Assembly (NCBI GenBank): GCA_963580285.1
Contig: OY757014.1
Location: 16,830,334 to 16,894,333 of the forward strand
Direction of reading: 5' to 3'
DNA length: 64,000 nucleotides
Origin: Lucinisca nassula
Taxonomy: Eukaryota; Mollusca; Bivalvia; Lucinida; Lucinidae
The notes beneath the pieces are model-generated. The model was not told where the DNA came from, ran no database searches, and was given only the letters and a program-made list of their open reading frames with translations. Shown piece after piece: positions 40,325 to 52,200 of the stretch. How positions within the stretch are numbered: the stretch's first letter is position 1; every line of letters begins with the position of its first letter. A program made the translations under genes and the position numbers.

Positions 40325-40984
40325 GGGGTCCTACTGGAACAAACAAACATCCAAATGTTTCACATAAATTTATCATCTCAGTAGTTGGCCAGTGGTAATG
40401 TCTTTGTCAGTTCAGCCATTCAGAAGCACATTCTGGTCACGTGCTGCACTTTAATGCTATTACATTATCTACTGACATTTGTGATTCTGATGCATCTACT
40501 GACAGTGCTGGTCCTTGTCTACTGACAACGCCCTGAGTAATAACATTAGTTGGATTAAATGAACAGACCAGACTATTATTCTTGTCAGTACAGAATTTAA
40601 ACATGCCCTGTATCTGAAGAGGAAGTTGACTAGTAACCTCAGGATGGTTTCCCCACAGAGCATTTCCATTATGTACTACTTGTAACTTACAATATCCCGG
40701 AGACGTGGTTTGATCCTGGACCATCAGTAAACAGGTGCCGACAGGATGGTCAGCAGGATCAGTCACTACGTTAAGGTTACTGAAAGTTAAAACACGATCG
40801 AGATCAGAGCCCATGCCTAATTTCGACGTTCCTTCCACACTACTCCCAAAACATTACAACTCATAAATGTCTGTAGATATTTAGTATTCAATATTTCAAT
40901 TCTTGTGCATTCGTCCATTTTCATCCGTCGTATCTCTTCAGACACTCCCAGATCTTCCAGTATCTCATACAACTTCAGTGACAT
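40325..40984 (-). pseudogene. Mab-21 / cGAS-like receptor (cGLR) nucleotidyltransferase pseudogene
   Basis: The first coding exon of a Mab-21-type protein starts at the Met of MSLKLYEILEDLGVSEE (40984), 44 bases inside a splice acceptor (CTTTTCTTTTTCAG, exon from 41028). After FMSCN (near 40855) the frame shifts. The next frame (to 40437) carries the nucleotidyltransferase signature FGSSVEGT with SDLDRV, then LLMVQDQTTSPGYCKLQVV. Two in-frame TGA codons (40439-40437 and 40409-40407) interrupt the PECASEWLN region where the family keeps Trp and Arg. Homology then ends at a poly-C/poly-G junction with a Penelope-like fragment. Intact relatives are innate sensors that make nucleotide second messengers, or Mab-21 proteins. 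This copy is dead. Confidence 0.82.
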
Positions 40985-41149
40985 CTCCCTGTGATGTCGT
41001 GGGAGACCTCTGGGTGTGGGGACAACGGCTGAAAAAGAAAAGAGTAGAAGTAGAAACATAACAACACATCTTTTAAACTTGCATTTGTTACCAGCTTATC
41101 AATTCAACACATCAAATCATTACTTTAACATAACTAAGAAAAGAGAAAT

Positions 41150-41374
41150 TCACCCAAATATGCCTAGCGGCCCATTTGGGGACATTGGCAAACAGTGTAG
41201 ACCCAGATCAGACGCCGCAGAACGCGGCGTCTGATCTGGGCCTACACTGTTTGCATGAAAAATATAAATTTTCGTAAAACTTACTGCAATCAAAACAAAC
41301 CTGAAAACCCTGTCATTGGAAATGCACGTCCCCAAACTTAAAAGGTGGACGATTCCATTGGTATATAAAGGTTA
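41150..41374. mobile_element. H1 MITE, complete, opposite orientation
   Basis: CACCCAAATATGCCTAGCGG to TATATAAAGGTTAA. The hairpin GCAAACAGTGTAGACCCAGA...TGGGCCTACACTGTTTGC lies at 41189-41254 and is near-perfect. Confidence 0.88.
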
Positions 41375-41597
41375 ACTGAACCAGAACTTTACATTTTGCA
41401 ATTTACAATCTAACAACTGAAGTTTGCTGCAAAGTCATAAAAACTGTTTCCCATTGTAAACGACAAAAGTGCAGATCAACAGCTTTATATTTCAGCAAAG
41501 TCATAAAAACTGTTTCCCATTATAACGACAAAGGTGCAGATCAACTTGACCATCCGCACAGACTGATCAACATCATCATAGTTATCTCTTAGTGGAT

Positions 41598-41895
41598 CGG
41601 CCCCCGCCCATCGGGGCTTGAAGAAATAGATGGACTGCATGATGCTTCCACGCAGAGCTGACACCGACCCGCAGACGAGTACTGGTAAACCGCTTAGAGG
41701 ATCTAAGCCTGCCCAGGCAAAGCGGTGTGTGTCGGACCCTCCATGCTTATAAACCCTATTGGTATCATTGGGCGTCAGGGCTTGAGATGTCATTTCATCT
41801 CAATGTCGGGTTAAAGTCCCACAAAATGGGAAGCATCGTCTCCAAAATGACCTTTATAGTGTTGACGGGGACGTTAAACCTCAAATCAAACAAAA
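41598..41895 (+). mobile_element. S1 SINE
   Basis: Head CGGCCCCCGCCCATCGGGGC, tail GACGTTAAACCTCAAATCAA then ACAAAA. No clean TSD is visible. Confidence 0.88.
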
Positions 41896-41954
41896 TCTCT
41901 TCGTGAATATTTTGATAACCTTAGTTTCTATATCTCTTGTTTTTGTTGTTGTTT

Positions 41955-42130
41955 TGGTTTTGGTTTCACAGCCCTTTCAAGATTACCCGGAGTACCCAGA
42001 GAAAAAAATCACCTGACCTTCCCTTGCAGAACTTGGCGTCTCACATGTGACCCGAGCCATGCTCGAACACACGGCGGTGAGAGACCTAATGATTAAGAGT
42101 CAGTGCTCTTATCCACTAGGCCACGGAGGC
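41955..42130 (-). mobile_element. S4 tRNA-derived SINE
   Basis: The complement begins GGCCTCCGTGGCCTAGTGGA (box A) with GTGTTCGAGCATGG (box B-like), then GTGAGACGCCAAGTTCTGCA and GGGTACTCCGGGTAATC. Relatives without a head: 17440-17600 and 44945-45095. Confidence 0.8.
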
Positions 42131-42139
42131 CCGTTCTAT

Positions 42140-42775
42140 ATCTCTTGTTAGTCTGTGTAAGTGAGCAGGCAGGCTGATGCCTTACCTGGTCACAAACCCT
42201 AAAACAATTATCTTGCTAGTTTGTGGAAGTGAGCAGGCGGAATAATGTCTTACCGGGTCTCCAACCCAAAAACAATTCTCTTGCTAGTCTGTATAAGTGA
42301 GCAGGAAGATTGATGGCTTACCTGGTCACAAACCCTAAAACAATTATCTTGCTAGTCTATATAAAAAAGCAGGAAGATTGATGGCTTACCTGGTCACAAA
42401 GCCTAAAACAATTATCTTGCTAGTCTGTGGAAGTGGGTAGGCATATTGATATCTATCCTGGTCCCAAACCCTAAAACTATTATCTTGCTAGTCTGTGTAA
42501 GTGAGCAGGCATATTGATATCTTACCTGGTCACAAACCCTAAAACAATTTTCTTGCTAGTCTGAGTAAGTGAGCAGGAAGATTGATATCTCACCTGGTCA
42601 CAAACTCTGAAACAATTTTCTGGCTAGTCTGAGTAAGTGAGCAGGAAGATTGATGTCTTACCTGGTCACAAACCCTAAAACAATTCTCTTGCTAGTCTGT
42701 GTAAGTGAGCAGGCAAATTGATTTCTTACCTGGTCTCAAACCCTAAAAAATTCTCTAATGTTCTGCTATGTTGTA
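42140..42775. repeat. ~68-bp minisatellite, about nine units
   Basis: Consensus phrase CTTACCTGGTCACAAACCCT, AAAACAATTnTCTTGCTAGT, CTGTGTAAGTGAGCAGG. Confidence 0.9.
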
Positions 42776-43612
42776 CCAATTTTGATTTCCACATGCCTGT
42801 ATAATAATGTTCTGTTATGTTGTATATCTCTTGCTAGTCTGTGTAAGTGAGCAGGTAGATATCTTACCTGACAACAAACACTAAACCAAGTTTGATTTCC
42901 ACATGCCTGTATAATAATGTTCTGTTATGTTGTATATCTCTTTCTTGGCTGTGTAAGTGAGCAGGTAGATATCTTACCTGACAACAAACACTAAACCAAG
43001 TTTGATTTCCACATGCCTCTACAATAATGTTCTGTTATGTTGTATATCTCTTGCTAGTCTGTGTAAGTAACAGGTAGATATCTTACCTGGCTACAAACAC
43101 TAAACCAAGTTTGATTTCATCATGCCTGTATAATAATGTTCTGTTATGTTGTATATCTCTTGCTAGTCTGTGTAAGTGAGCAGGTAGATATCTTACCTGG
43201 CCACAAACACTAAACCAAGTTTATTTCAACATGCCTGTACAATAATGTTCTGTTATGTTGTATATCTCTTGCTAGTCTGTGTAAGTGAGCAGGTAGATAT
43301 CTTACCTGGCTACAAATACTAAATCAGGTTTGATTTCATCATGCCTGTACAATAATGTTCTGTTATGTTGTATATCTCTTGCTAGTCTGTGTAAGTGAGC
43401 AGGTAGATATCTTATCTGGCCACAAACACTAAACCAAGTTTGATTTCAACATACCTGTACAATAATGTTCTGTTATGTTGAATATCTCTTGCTAGTCTGT
43501 GTAAGTGAGCAGGTAGATATCTTACCTGGCCACAAACACTAAACCAAGGTTGATTTCATCATGCCTGTATAATAATGTTCTGTTATGTTGTGTATCTCTT
43601 GCTCTTCATTCT
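42776..43612. repeat. 110-bp minisatellite, about eight units
   Basis: Shares CTTGCTAGTCTGTGTAAGTG with the preceding array but adds CATGCCTGTATAATAATGTT and CTGTTATGTTGTATATCTC. Landmarks at 42801, 42911 and 43021 are 110 apart. The two arrays are related, the second being an extended unit. Confidence 0.9.
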
Positions 43613-43625
43613 AAAACAGGTATAG

Positions 43626-43880
43626 TTTGAACAATTTGACATGAGACCGGTGAACTCTATTATCATAATTTCACACCCGACTGAATGCATGTATTTATCT
43701 TCGCCGTCTCCCGAAGTTGGCGATATTGTTATTAAATACATATAGAGATCGGTAAATGGGTCGCAATTCACGAGATGCCAAACATTCACGAGAAGTTTGC
43801 GAAAGCCGAAGTATTAGGCGATAACAATGACTAATTTATTCCTTGCCATAAAGGTCAGACTCATGTCAAATTGTTCAAAA
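43626..43880. mobile_element. 255-bp element with 20-bp perfect inverted ends
   Basis: TTTGAACAATTTGACATGAG at the left is exactly complementary to CTCATGTCAAATTGTTCAAA at the right. It sits precisely between two unrelated tandem arrays. The interior has CGTCTCCCGAAGTTGGCGAT and no ORF of note. Confidence 0.85.
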
Positions 43881-44240
43881 TATATATTATAAGGATATAA
43901 CCGTGAGAAATTTTGGAGCAAAATACTGAATGTCACAACTATATATTATAAGGATATTACCGTGAGAAAGTTTGGAGCAAAATACTGAATGTCAGAACTA
44001 TATATTATAAGGATATTACCGTGAGAAAGTTTGGAGCAAAATACTGAATGTCACAACTATATATTATAAGGATATTACCGTGAGAAAGTTTGGAGCAAAA
44101 TACTGAATGTCACATATATATATTATAATGGTATGTTACCGTGAGAAAGTTTGGAGCAAAATACTGAATGTCACAACTATATATTATAAGGATATTACCG
44201 TAAGACAGTTTGGAGCAAAATACTGATTGTCACAACTCGT
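43881..44240. repeat. ~60-bp minisatellite, six units
   Basis: CACAACTATATATTATAAGG, ATATTACCGTGAGAAAG, TTTGGAGCAAAATACTGAATG repeated with few changes. Confidence 0.95.
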
Positions 44241-44334
44241 CTTTGTGATGGGCACCCAATCAAACACTCTTTTATTTATATAGATAAAAGTCGATTGTAC
44301 TGACTGATGTAAAAGTAACAATCTTCCGCGATCG

Positions 44335-44660
44335 AACACAGTTTGTGGATTCTCGTTAGAACCGACTCAATTAGGCGTTTCTAACGAGTACCCACAATCT
44401 ATATTTAAAGTAATATATGTTTACTTGTTCGAACCGCCCCATTGAGGCGAAATCATCACGTGAACAAGTCCGTGAAATGAACACCCCCTAAACCCCACTC
44501 TATATAGGGAAAACTGGGTTTAATGGGTGTACATTTTTTTCTTATTTCTGCTACAAGACATAGGTTGTGGGTACTCGTTAGAACCTCCTCATTGAGGTGG
44601 CTCGAACGAGCACCCACAACCTACGTTTGAAGTGTTTATAAGAAAAATATCACGGATTTT
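44335..44660. mobile_element. Two P2-type palindromes
   Basis: The first is at 44345-44402 (GGATTCTCGTTAGAACCGAC with its partner). The second at 44562-44632 (GTTGTGGGTACTCGTTAGAA / GAACGAGCACCCACAAC) has the flank CCCCAAACCCCA-type and TTCTTATTTCTGCT. Confidence 0.75.
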
Positions 44661-44944
44661 CACTTTCAAGTAGCCATTTTGAAGATGTGAAAAATACATT
44701 ATGTCACACGGGAGTGTTATCGTAATGTGCAGAAAAACTGACTTTAAATCAGATTCTATAATTACATACACCCTCATACATGCATTATATAATAATTATA
44801 TAATCAACAGCCAGGCAACCCCGGCAATTATAATCATTTACCAGTACATAAGACTGATTTTTTTTTTTTAAATTTAGATATGTACATTTGTCATAACAAT
44901 TTATTTTTGTTTGTTTGTCGATATGAGGTAAACTGAATCTTCAT

Positions 44945-45095
44945 TATTTGTTTTTGTTTTGGTTTTACGACCCTTTCAAGATTATTTCACTCATATCGAG
45001 CCGATCGTTAATCGGAGGTGGGCGAAAACCGGAGTACCCGGAGAAAAATCACCTGACCTTCCGTTGCAGAACTTGGCGACTCACATGAATCTTCA
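44945..45095 (-). mobile_element. S4 SINE fragment
   Basis: TTTTGGTTTTACGACCCTTT, ATCGAGCCGATCGTTAATCG, GGAGTACCCGGAGAAAAATC, GCAGAACTTGGCGACTCAC. It ends where the satellite begins. Confidence 0.7.
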
Positions 45096-45110
45096 ATTTA
45101 ATCAAAACTG

Positions 45111-47105
45111 TAATCGTATATTGTGGGTACTTGCCAGAACCACCTTAAAGCGTCGGTTCTAACTGAAACCCTCAAACATATTTTGTGGATACTAGTATGC
45201 GCAGCCACAAGGATGCGGTTCTAAGGAGCCTACCTTCAATATGTAATCTTAGATTGTGGGTACTCGCTAGAACCACCTTAAAGCGTCGGTTCTAACTGAA
45301 ACCCACAAACATATTTTGTGGATACTTGTATGTACCGCCACAACGAGGCGGTTCTAAGGAGCCTACCCTCAATATGAAATCTTAGATTGTGGGTACCCGC
45401 TAGAACCACCTTAAAGCGTCGGTTCTAACTGAAACCCACAAACATATTTTGTGGATACTGGTGTGTACAGCCACAATGAGGCGGTTCTAAGGAGCCTACC
45501 CTCAATATGTAATCTTACATTGTGGGTACCCGCTAGCACCACCTTAAAGCGTCGGTTCTAACTGAAACTCACAAACATATTTTGTGGATACTAGTATGTA
45601 CAGCCCGATGAGGCGGTTCTAAGGAGCCTAACCTCAATATGTAATCTTAGATTGTGGGTACCCGCTAGCACCACCTTAAAGCGTCGGTTCTAACTGAAAC
45701 TCACAAACATATTTTGTGGAAACTAGTATGTACAGCCACAATGAGGTGGTTCTAAGGAGCCTATCCTCAATATGTTATCTTAGATTGTGTGTACTCGCTA
45801 GCACCACCTTAAATTGTCGGTTCTAACTGAAACCCACAAATAATATTATGTGGATACTAGTATGTACAGCCACAACGAGGCGGTTCTAAGGAGCCTACCC
45901 TCAATATGTAATCTTAGATTGTGGGCACTCGCTAGCACCAACTTAAAAGCGTCGGTTCTGACTGAAACTCACAAACATAATATGTGGATACTGGTATGCA
46001 CATCCACAACGAGGCGGTTCTAAGGAGCCTACCCTAAATATGTAATCTTAGATTGTGTGTACTCGCTAGAACCACCTTAAAGCGTCGGTTCTAACTGAAA
46101 CCCACAAACATATTTTGTGGATATTAGTATGCACAGCCACAATGAGGCGGTTCTAAGGAGCCTACCCTAAATATGTAATCTTAGATTGTGTGTACTCGCT
46201 AGAACCACCTTAAAGCTTCGGTTCTAACTGAAACCCACAGACATATTTTGTGGATACTAGTATGTACAGCCACAATGAGGTGGTTCTAAGGAGCCTATCC
46301 TCAATATGTAATCTTAGATTGTGTGTACTCGCTAGAACCACCTTAAATTGTCGGTTCTAACTGAAACCCACAAATAATATTATGTGGATACTAGTATGTA
46401 CAGCCACAACGAGGCGGTTCTAAGGAGCCTACCCTCAATATGTAATCTTAGATTGTGGGCACTCGCTAGCACCAACTTAAAAGCGTCGGTTCTGACTGAA
46501 ACTCACAAACATATTTTGTGGATACTAGTATGCACATCCACAACGAGGCGGTTCTAAGGAGCCTACCCTAAATATGTAATCTTAGACGGTGTGTACTCGC
46601 TAGAACCACCTTAAAGCGTCGGTTCTAACTGAAACACACAAACATATTTTGTGGATATTAGTATGCACAGCCACAATGAGGCGGTTCTAAGGAGCCTACC
46701 CTAAATATGTAATCTTAGATTGTGTGTACTCGCTAGAACCACCTTAAAGCTTCGGTTCTAACTGAAACCCACAGACATATTTTGTGGATACTAGTATGTA
46801 CAGCCACAACGAGGCGGTTCTAAGGAGCCTACCCTCAATATGTAATCGCATATTGTGGGTTTCAGTTAGAACCATCTTAAAGCGTCGGTTCTAACTGAAA
46901 CCCACAAACATATTTTGTGGATACTAGTATGTACAGCCACAACGAGGCGGTTCTAAGGAGCCTACCCTCAATATGTAATCTTAGATTGTGAATACCCGCT
47001 AGCACCACCTTAAAGCGTCGGTTCTGACTGAAACTCACAAACATATTATGCGGAAACTAGTATGTACAGCCACAATGAGGCGGTTCTAAGGAGTACCCTC
47101 AATAT
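45111..47105. repeat. 133-bp satellite, about 15 units, derived from a P2 palindrome
   Basis: Each unit holds ATTGTGGGTACTCGCTAGAA, CCACCTTAAAGCGTCGGTTC, AACTGAAACCCACAAACATA, TTTTGTGGATACTAGTATG, CCACAACGAGGCGGTTCTAA and GGAGCCTACCCTCAATATG. Unit starts at 45251, 45384 and 45517 give a 133-bp period. Variant words (AAATAATATTATGTGG; GGGCACTCGCTAGCACCAAC) recur 534 bp apart, i.e. every four units, showing a higher-order repeat. Confidence 0.92.
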
Positions 47106-47329
47106 TTGCTTTAAATACCAAGAAAATAATGTTTTCCACTCAAAGTCCCAATATTAATGATTATAACAGAGAAATATGCAAAGTTTGATAGGACTTCATT
47201 GCAGAGTCTTGTTGAAGTAATGGAAACGATCTATTGAGGCATAACCATAACATACCCGTGTGATATAGTGCATTCTTTCATATCTCCAAAATAGCTACTT
47301 TTCTGAAGAGCATTTTTTATATTTTTCAT

Positions 47330-47460
47330 ATTTATTGGTTGTGGGTACTCGAGAGAACCGCCTTTGAGTACCCACAACCTATGTCTTAGAGCAGAAATAA
47401 GCAAAATGATGTATACCCCTGTAAACCAGAGGTTACGGTTTAAAGGGATGTTCAGTTTTA
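47330..47460. mobile_element. P2 MITE remnant
   Basis: GGTTGTGGGTACTCGAGAGA followed by GAGTACCCACAACCTATGTC; the apex is collapsed to CCGCCTTT. The flank AGAGCAGAAATAAG is typical of P2. Confidence 0.7.
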
Positions 47461-47997
47461 CATACTTTTTTTTACCAACGTAGCACAAGAGATAAGCGTA
47501 CCTCTTCAGTGAAAACAATTTATGTTCAATGCTGGATACGACAAAAAGGTGCGAACATCGCAGATTTCAAGAATTATCTAAGAAGAAAATATGTCGCAAA
47601 TGCTTTGATAAAACTGTCGCCAGGCGTGACTCCCCCTGTTGAGGGGAATAAGAATGTAAATGTAGATCTACTCACGTCGAGAAAAAGCCATTCTTTGAAG
47701 TTTTAAGATTCAGGGCACAAACGTTGTAATTAAACGGCAGATCAGACACACGGCTATAAAATTACCTTTAACATAAATAAGGAAGTTTAGACCTTGTGTC
47801 CTTGTCACTATGGGCACTATCTCAGGTGGAGGTAAAAATCTTAATATAACCATGCCGTCATAGCCGGCTTGTAGGGAATACAAAGAAATAAAAAAGCCAC
47901 GTCATGATAAAATAATTTGCGAACACCAATGATGTAGATCGGCCTGGGCTTTGAACAGTCTGACAGCATCTAACAGTTCAATATATTCTAGTTTCTA
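47461..47997. other. No gene recognised
   Basis: An open frame at 47509-47706 (65 codons) has no recognisable motif, start context or splice signals. I see no other structure. Confidence 0.4.
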
Positions 47998-48375
47998 GAT
48001 TTTGAACTTTGCCCCCGCGCCCCTAGTATAGGAGGAATCGATTAGACTGCCTTGTGCTTCTGCGCAGAGCTGAAACCGACGTAAACTACTTAGAAGTTCG
48101 AAGCCTGCCTTGGAAAAGTGGTGCAAGTTGAACCACTCCTAATTCCATAGTCGCTGGTAGAGCTTGAGGTGTCATTTCATCTCAATGTCGTGTAAAGTCC
48201 CACAAAATCGCAAACAATGTGTCAAAATGAACTAACTATTTTCCGAGAAATAGGCGTGTATATCAACGAACCAAATGTGTTACTAAATGTCATTTCATCT
48301 CACCCACAAAATCGGAAGCAGCGTGTCAAAAATGAACAAATTAGTGTTGACAGGGAAGTAAAACCTCAACAGAAT
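47998..48375 (+). mobile_element. Old S1 SINE with internal duplication
   Basis: GCCCCCGCGCCCCTAGTATA, GCGCAGAGCTGAAACCGACG, GTCATTTCATCTCAATGTCG. The segment with GTCATTTCATCTC...CACAAAATCG occurs twice before the tail GTGTTGACAGGGAAGTAAAA. Confidence 0.7.
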
Positions 48376-48395
48376 TTTAAAACATGTTTCTAAAC

Positions 48396-48655
48396 AATAT
48401 ATCCTGGCTGGCATGGACACTTTGGGACTGTTGAACTTTGTTGTAGACATAATTATTTACAGCTACTGATGGTTTATTACCAACATATACTGGCTGGCAT
48501 GGACACTTTGGAACTGTTGAACTTTGTTGTAGACATAATTATTTACAGCTACTGATGGTTTATTACCAACATATACTGGCTGGCATGAACACTTTGGGAC
48601 TGTTGAACTTTGTTGTAGACATACTTATTTACAGCTACTGATGGTTTATTACCAG
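48396..48655. repeat. ~86-bp tandem repeat, three units
   Basis: CTGGCTGGCATGGACACTTT, TGTTGAACTTTGTTGTAGAC, TTTACAGCTACTGATGGTTT, with starts near 48404, 48490 and 48577. Confidence 0.92.
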
Positions 48656-49068
48656 AAACTGAGCACATTCTTGTTATTGACAAAAATAAATATTGTTTTC
48701 CCGGGAAGAGAAGAACTTGTCCTTATTGGGTCAATATGAGTCAAGCACAAGTTACCAAATTATTATAAGTAATGTGTCATGTTTCACGTAGCTTTTCTTG
48801 TCCAGGTTATGGTTGTATTTACTCGTACTATTCGTGCCTCTATGCCATTTTAGTGACGTGTAAAGAAGGTTGTCTTTAAACTCCAGTTAACAGCTATTTA
48901 TAGCCATGCTATTCGTTGAAGTGACATGTAAAGAAGGTTATATGTAAACTACAGGTAACGGCTATTTATAGAAGTGCAATTTGTGTCACCATGACGTTGA
49001 AGTGACGCGTAAAAACGTTATCTGTAAATACCAGATAACAGCTATCTATGGCCGTTCTGTTAGTGTCA

Positions 49069-49230
49069 GAAGCCTCCGTGGTGTAGTGGTTACGCTGCTC
49101 GCCTTGTAAACCAGGGGTCGCAGGATCGATCCCGGGCTTCTCCAGACTTTCGGATATTTCTATTAACTGAGGTCCCGTCTCCGTTTGACCTTAGCTGTTG
49201 GTGGGACGTAGAACTCAAACACTCACTCAC
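49069..49230 (+). mobile_element. S3 SINE inside the minisatellite
   Basis: GAAGCCTCCGTGGTGTAGTG (box A), CGCAGGATCGATCCCGGGC (box B), tail GTGGGACGTAGAACTCAAAC then (ACTC)n. TSD TCTGTTAGTGTCA (49056-49068) and TCTGTTAGTTTCA (49231-49243). Confidence 0.9.
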
Positions 49231-52200
49231 TCTGTTAGTTTCATTATGACGTTGAAGTGACTTGTGAAGAAGACTGTAAATACGAGGTAACGGCTATTTA
49301 TAGCCGTGCTATAGGTTGTATGTAAACTCCAGGTAACAGCTTTTCATACCCGTGATATTCGTGTCACTTTGCCGTTGAAGTGACGTGCAAAGAAGTATAT
49401 CTGTAAACAACAGGTGACAGCTATTTAACACTGTGCTAGTCGTGCTATGCATGTAACTATGACATTGAAGAAACCTCTATTTATAGCTGTGCTTTTCGTG
49501 TCACTATGACGTTGAAGTGTTGTGTAAAGAAGGTTATCTGTAAACTCCAGGTAACAGCTAAAACAGCAGTGCTATTCATGTCACTATTACGCTGAAATGT
49601 CGTGTTAAGAAGGTTATAGCTGTACAATATGTGTCACTATGACGTAGAAGTGAAGTGTAATGAAGTTGTCTGTAGACTCCAGGTAATGGTTATATATAGC
49701 TGTACTATTGGTGTCACTTTGACATTGAAATGTCGTGTAAAGAAGGTTATCTTAAACTCCCGGTAACAACTATTTATAGCAGTGCTATTCGTGTCACTAT
49801 GTCGTTGAATTGACATGTAAAGAAGTTTATCTGTAAACTCCAGGTAACAGCTATTTATAACCATGCTAGTCGTGTCACTATGACGTTGAAGTGTCGTGAA
49901 AAGAAGGTTATCTGTAAAAATCAGGTAACAGCTTTTTATAGCTGTGCTTTTCGTGTCACTATGACATTGGAGTGTCGTGTAAAGAAGGTTATCTGTAAAC
50001 TCCAGGTAACAGCTAAAACAGCAGTGCTATTCCAGTCACTATGACGTTGAAATGTCGCGTTATAAAGGTTATCTGTAGGATCCAGGTAACAGCTATTTAT
50101 AGCCGTGTAATTTGTGTCACTATGACATTGAAGTGAAGTGTAATGAAGTTGTTTGTAGACTTCAGGTAATGGCTATATATAGCTGTACTATTGGTGTCAC
50201 TATGAAAAGGATGTGAAGTGTAATGTAGTTGTCTGTTGACTTCAGGTAATGGTTATATATAGCTGTACTATTGGTGTCACTATGGCGTAGAAGTGAAGTG
50301 TAATGCTGTTGTCTGTAGACTCCAGGTAATGTTATATATAGCTAAATAGCCGTGCTATAGGTTGTCTGTAAACTCCAGGAAACAGTTATCATAGCCGTGA
50401 TATTCGTGTCACTTTGACGTTGAAGTGACGCGCGAAGAAGTATATCTGTAAACAAAAGGTGACAGCTATTTAACACTGTGCTAGTGTTGCTATGCATGTT
50501 ACTATGACATTGAAGTAACATCTATTTATAGCTGTGCTTTTCGTGTCACCATGACGTTGAAGTGTCGTGTTAAGAAGGTTATCTGTAAACTCCAGGTAAC
50601 AGCTATTTATAGCTGTGCTATTCGTGTCACTATAACATTGAAGTGTCGTGTAAAGAAGGTTATCTGCAAACTCCCGGTAACAACTATTTATAGCAGAGCT
50701 ATTCGTGTCACTATGTCGTAGAAGTGACATGTAAAGAAGGTTATCTGTAAACTCCAGGTAACAGCTATTTATAGCCGTGCTAGTCGTGTCATTAAGGCGT
50801 TGAAGTGACGTGTAAAGAAGGTTATCTGTAAACTCAAGGTAACAGCTATTTATAGCTGTGCTATTCGTGTCACTATGACATTGAAGTGTCGTGTAAAGAA
50901 GGTTATCTGTAAACTCCAGGTGACAGCTAAAACAGCAGTGCTATTCATGTCACTATGACGTTGAAATGTCGTGTTATGAAGGTTATCTGTAGAATCCAGG
51001 TAACAGCTATTTATAGCCGTGCTATTCGTGTCCCTATGACATTGAAGTGAAGTGTAATGAAGTTGTCTATAGACTTCAGGTAATGGCTATATATAACTGT
51101 ACTATTTGTGTCACTATGACACTGAAGTGAAGTGTAATGAAGTTGTCTGTAGACTTCAGGTAATGGTTATATATAGCTGTACTATTGGTGTCACTATGAA
51201 AAGGATGTGAAGTGTAATGAAGTTGTCTGTCGACTCCAGGTAATGGTTATATATTGCTGTACTATTGGTGTCACTATGACATAGAAGTGAAGTGTAATGA
51301 AGTTATCTGTAGACGCCAGGTAATGGTTATATATAGCTGTACTATTGGTGTCACTATGACATTGAAGTGAAGTGTAATGAAGTTGTCTGAAGACTTCAGG
51401 TAATGGTTATATATAGCTGTACTATTCGTGTCACTATGACATTGGAGTGAAGCGTAATGTAGTTGTCTGTAGACGCCAGGTAATGGTTATCTATAGCTGT
51501 ACTATTGGTGCCATTATGACATTGAAATGAAGTGTAATGAAGTTGTCTATAGACGCCAGATATTGGTTTTATATAGATGTACTATTTGTGTAATATTGGT
51601 GTCACTATGACATTGAAGTGAAGCGTAATGAAATTGTCTGTAGACGCCAGGTAATGGTTATATATAGCTCTACTATTGGTGTCACTATGAAATAGAAGTG
51701 AAGTGTAATAAGTTGTCTGTAGGCTCCAGGTAATGGTTATATATAGCTGTACTATTGGTGTCATTATGACATTGAAATGAAGTGTAATGAAGTTGTCTAT
51801 AGACGCCAGATAATGGTTTTATATAGATGTACTATTTGTGTCACTATGACATTGAAGTGAAGTGTAATGAAGTTGTCTGTAGACTTCAGGTAATGGAAAT
51901 ATATAGCTGTTCTATTGGTGTCACTATGTCTGTAGACGCCAGGTAATGGTTATATATAGCTGTACTATTCGTGTCATTATGACATAGACGTGAAGTGTAA
52001 TGAAGTTGTCTGTAGACTCCAGGTAATGGTTATATATAGCTGTACTATTCGTGTCACTATGACATTGAATTGAAGCGTAATGAAGTTGTCTGAAGACGCC
52101 AGGTTATGGTTATATATAGCTGTATTATTGGTGTCACTATGACGTTAAAGTGTCGTGTAATGAAGTTGTCTGTAGACTTCAGGTAATGGATATATATAGC

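Noticed and set aside
45111..47105. Possible CRISPR-like array of regularly spaced repeats
   Set aside because: Units are contiguous with no unique spacers, and the context is an animal genome.
47509..47706. Short hypothetical gene
   Set aside because: No motif, splice signal, homology or start context to support it.
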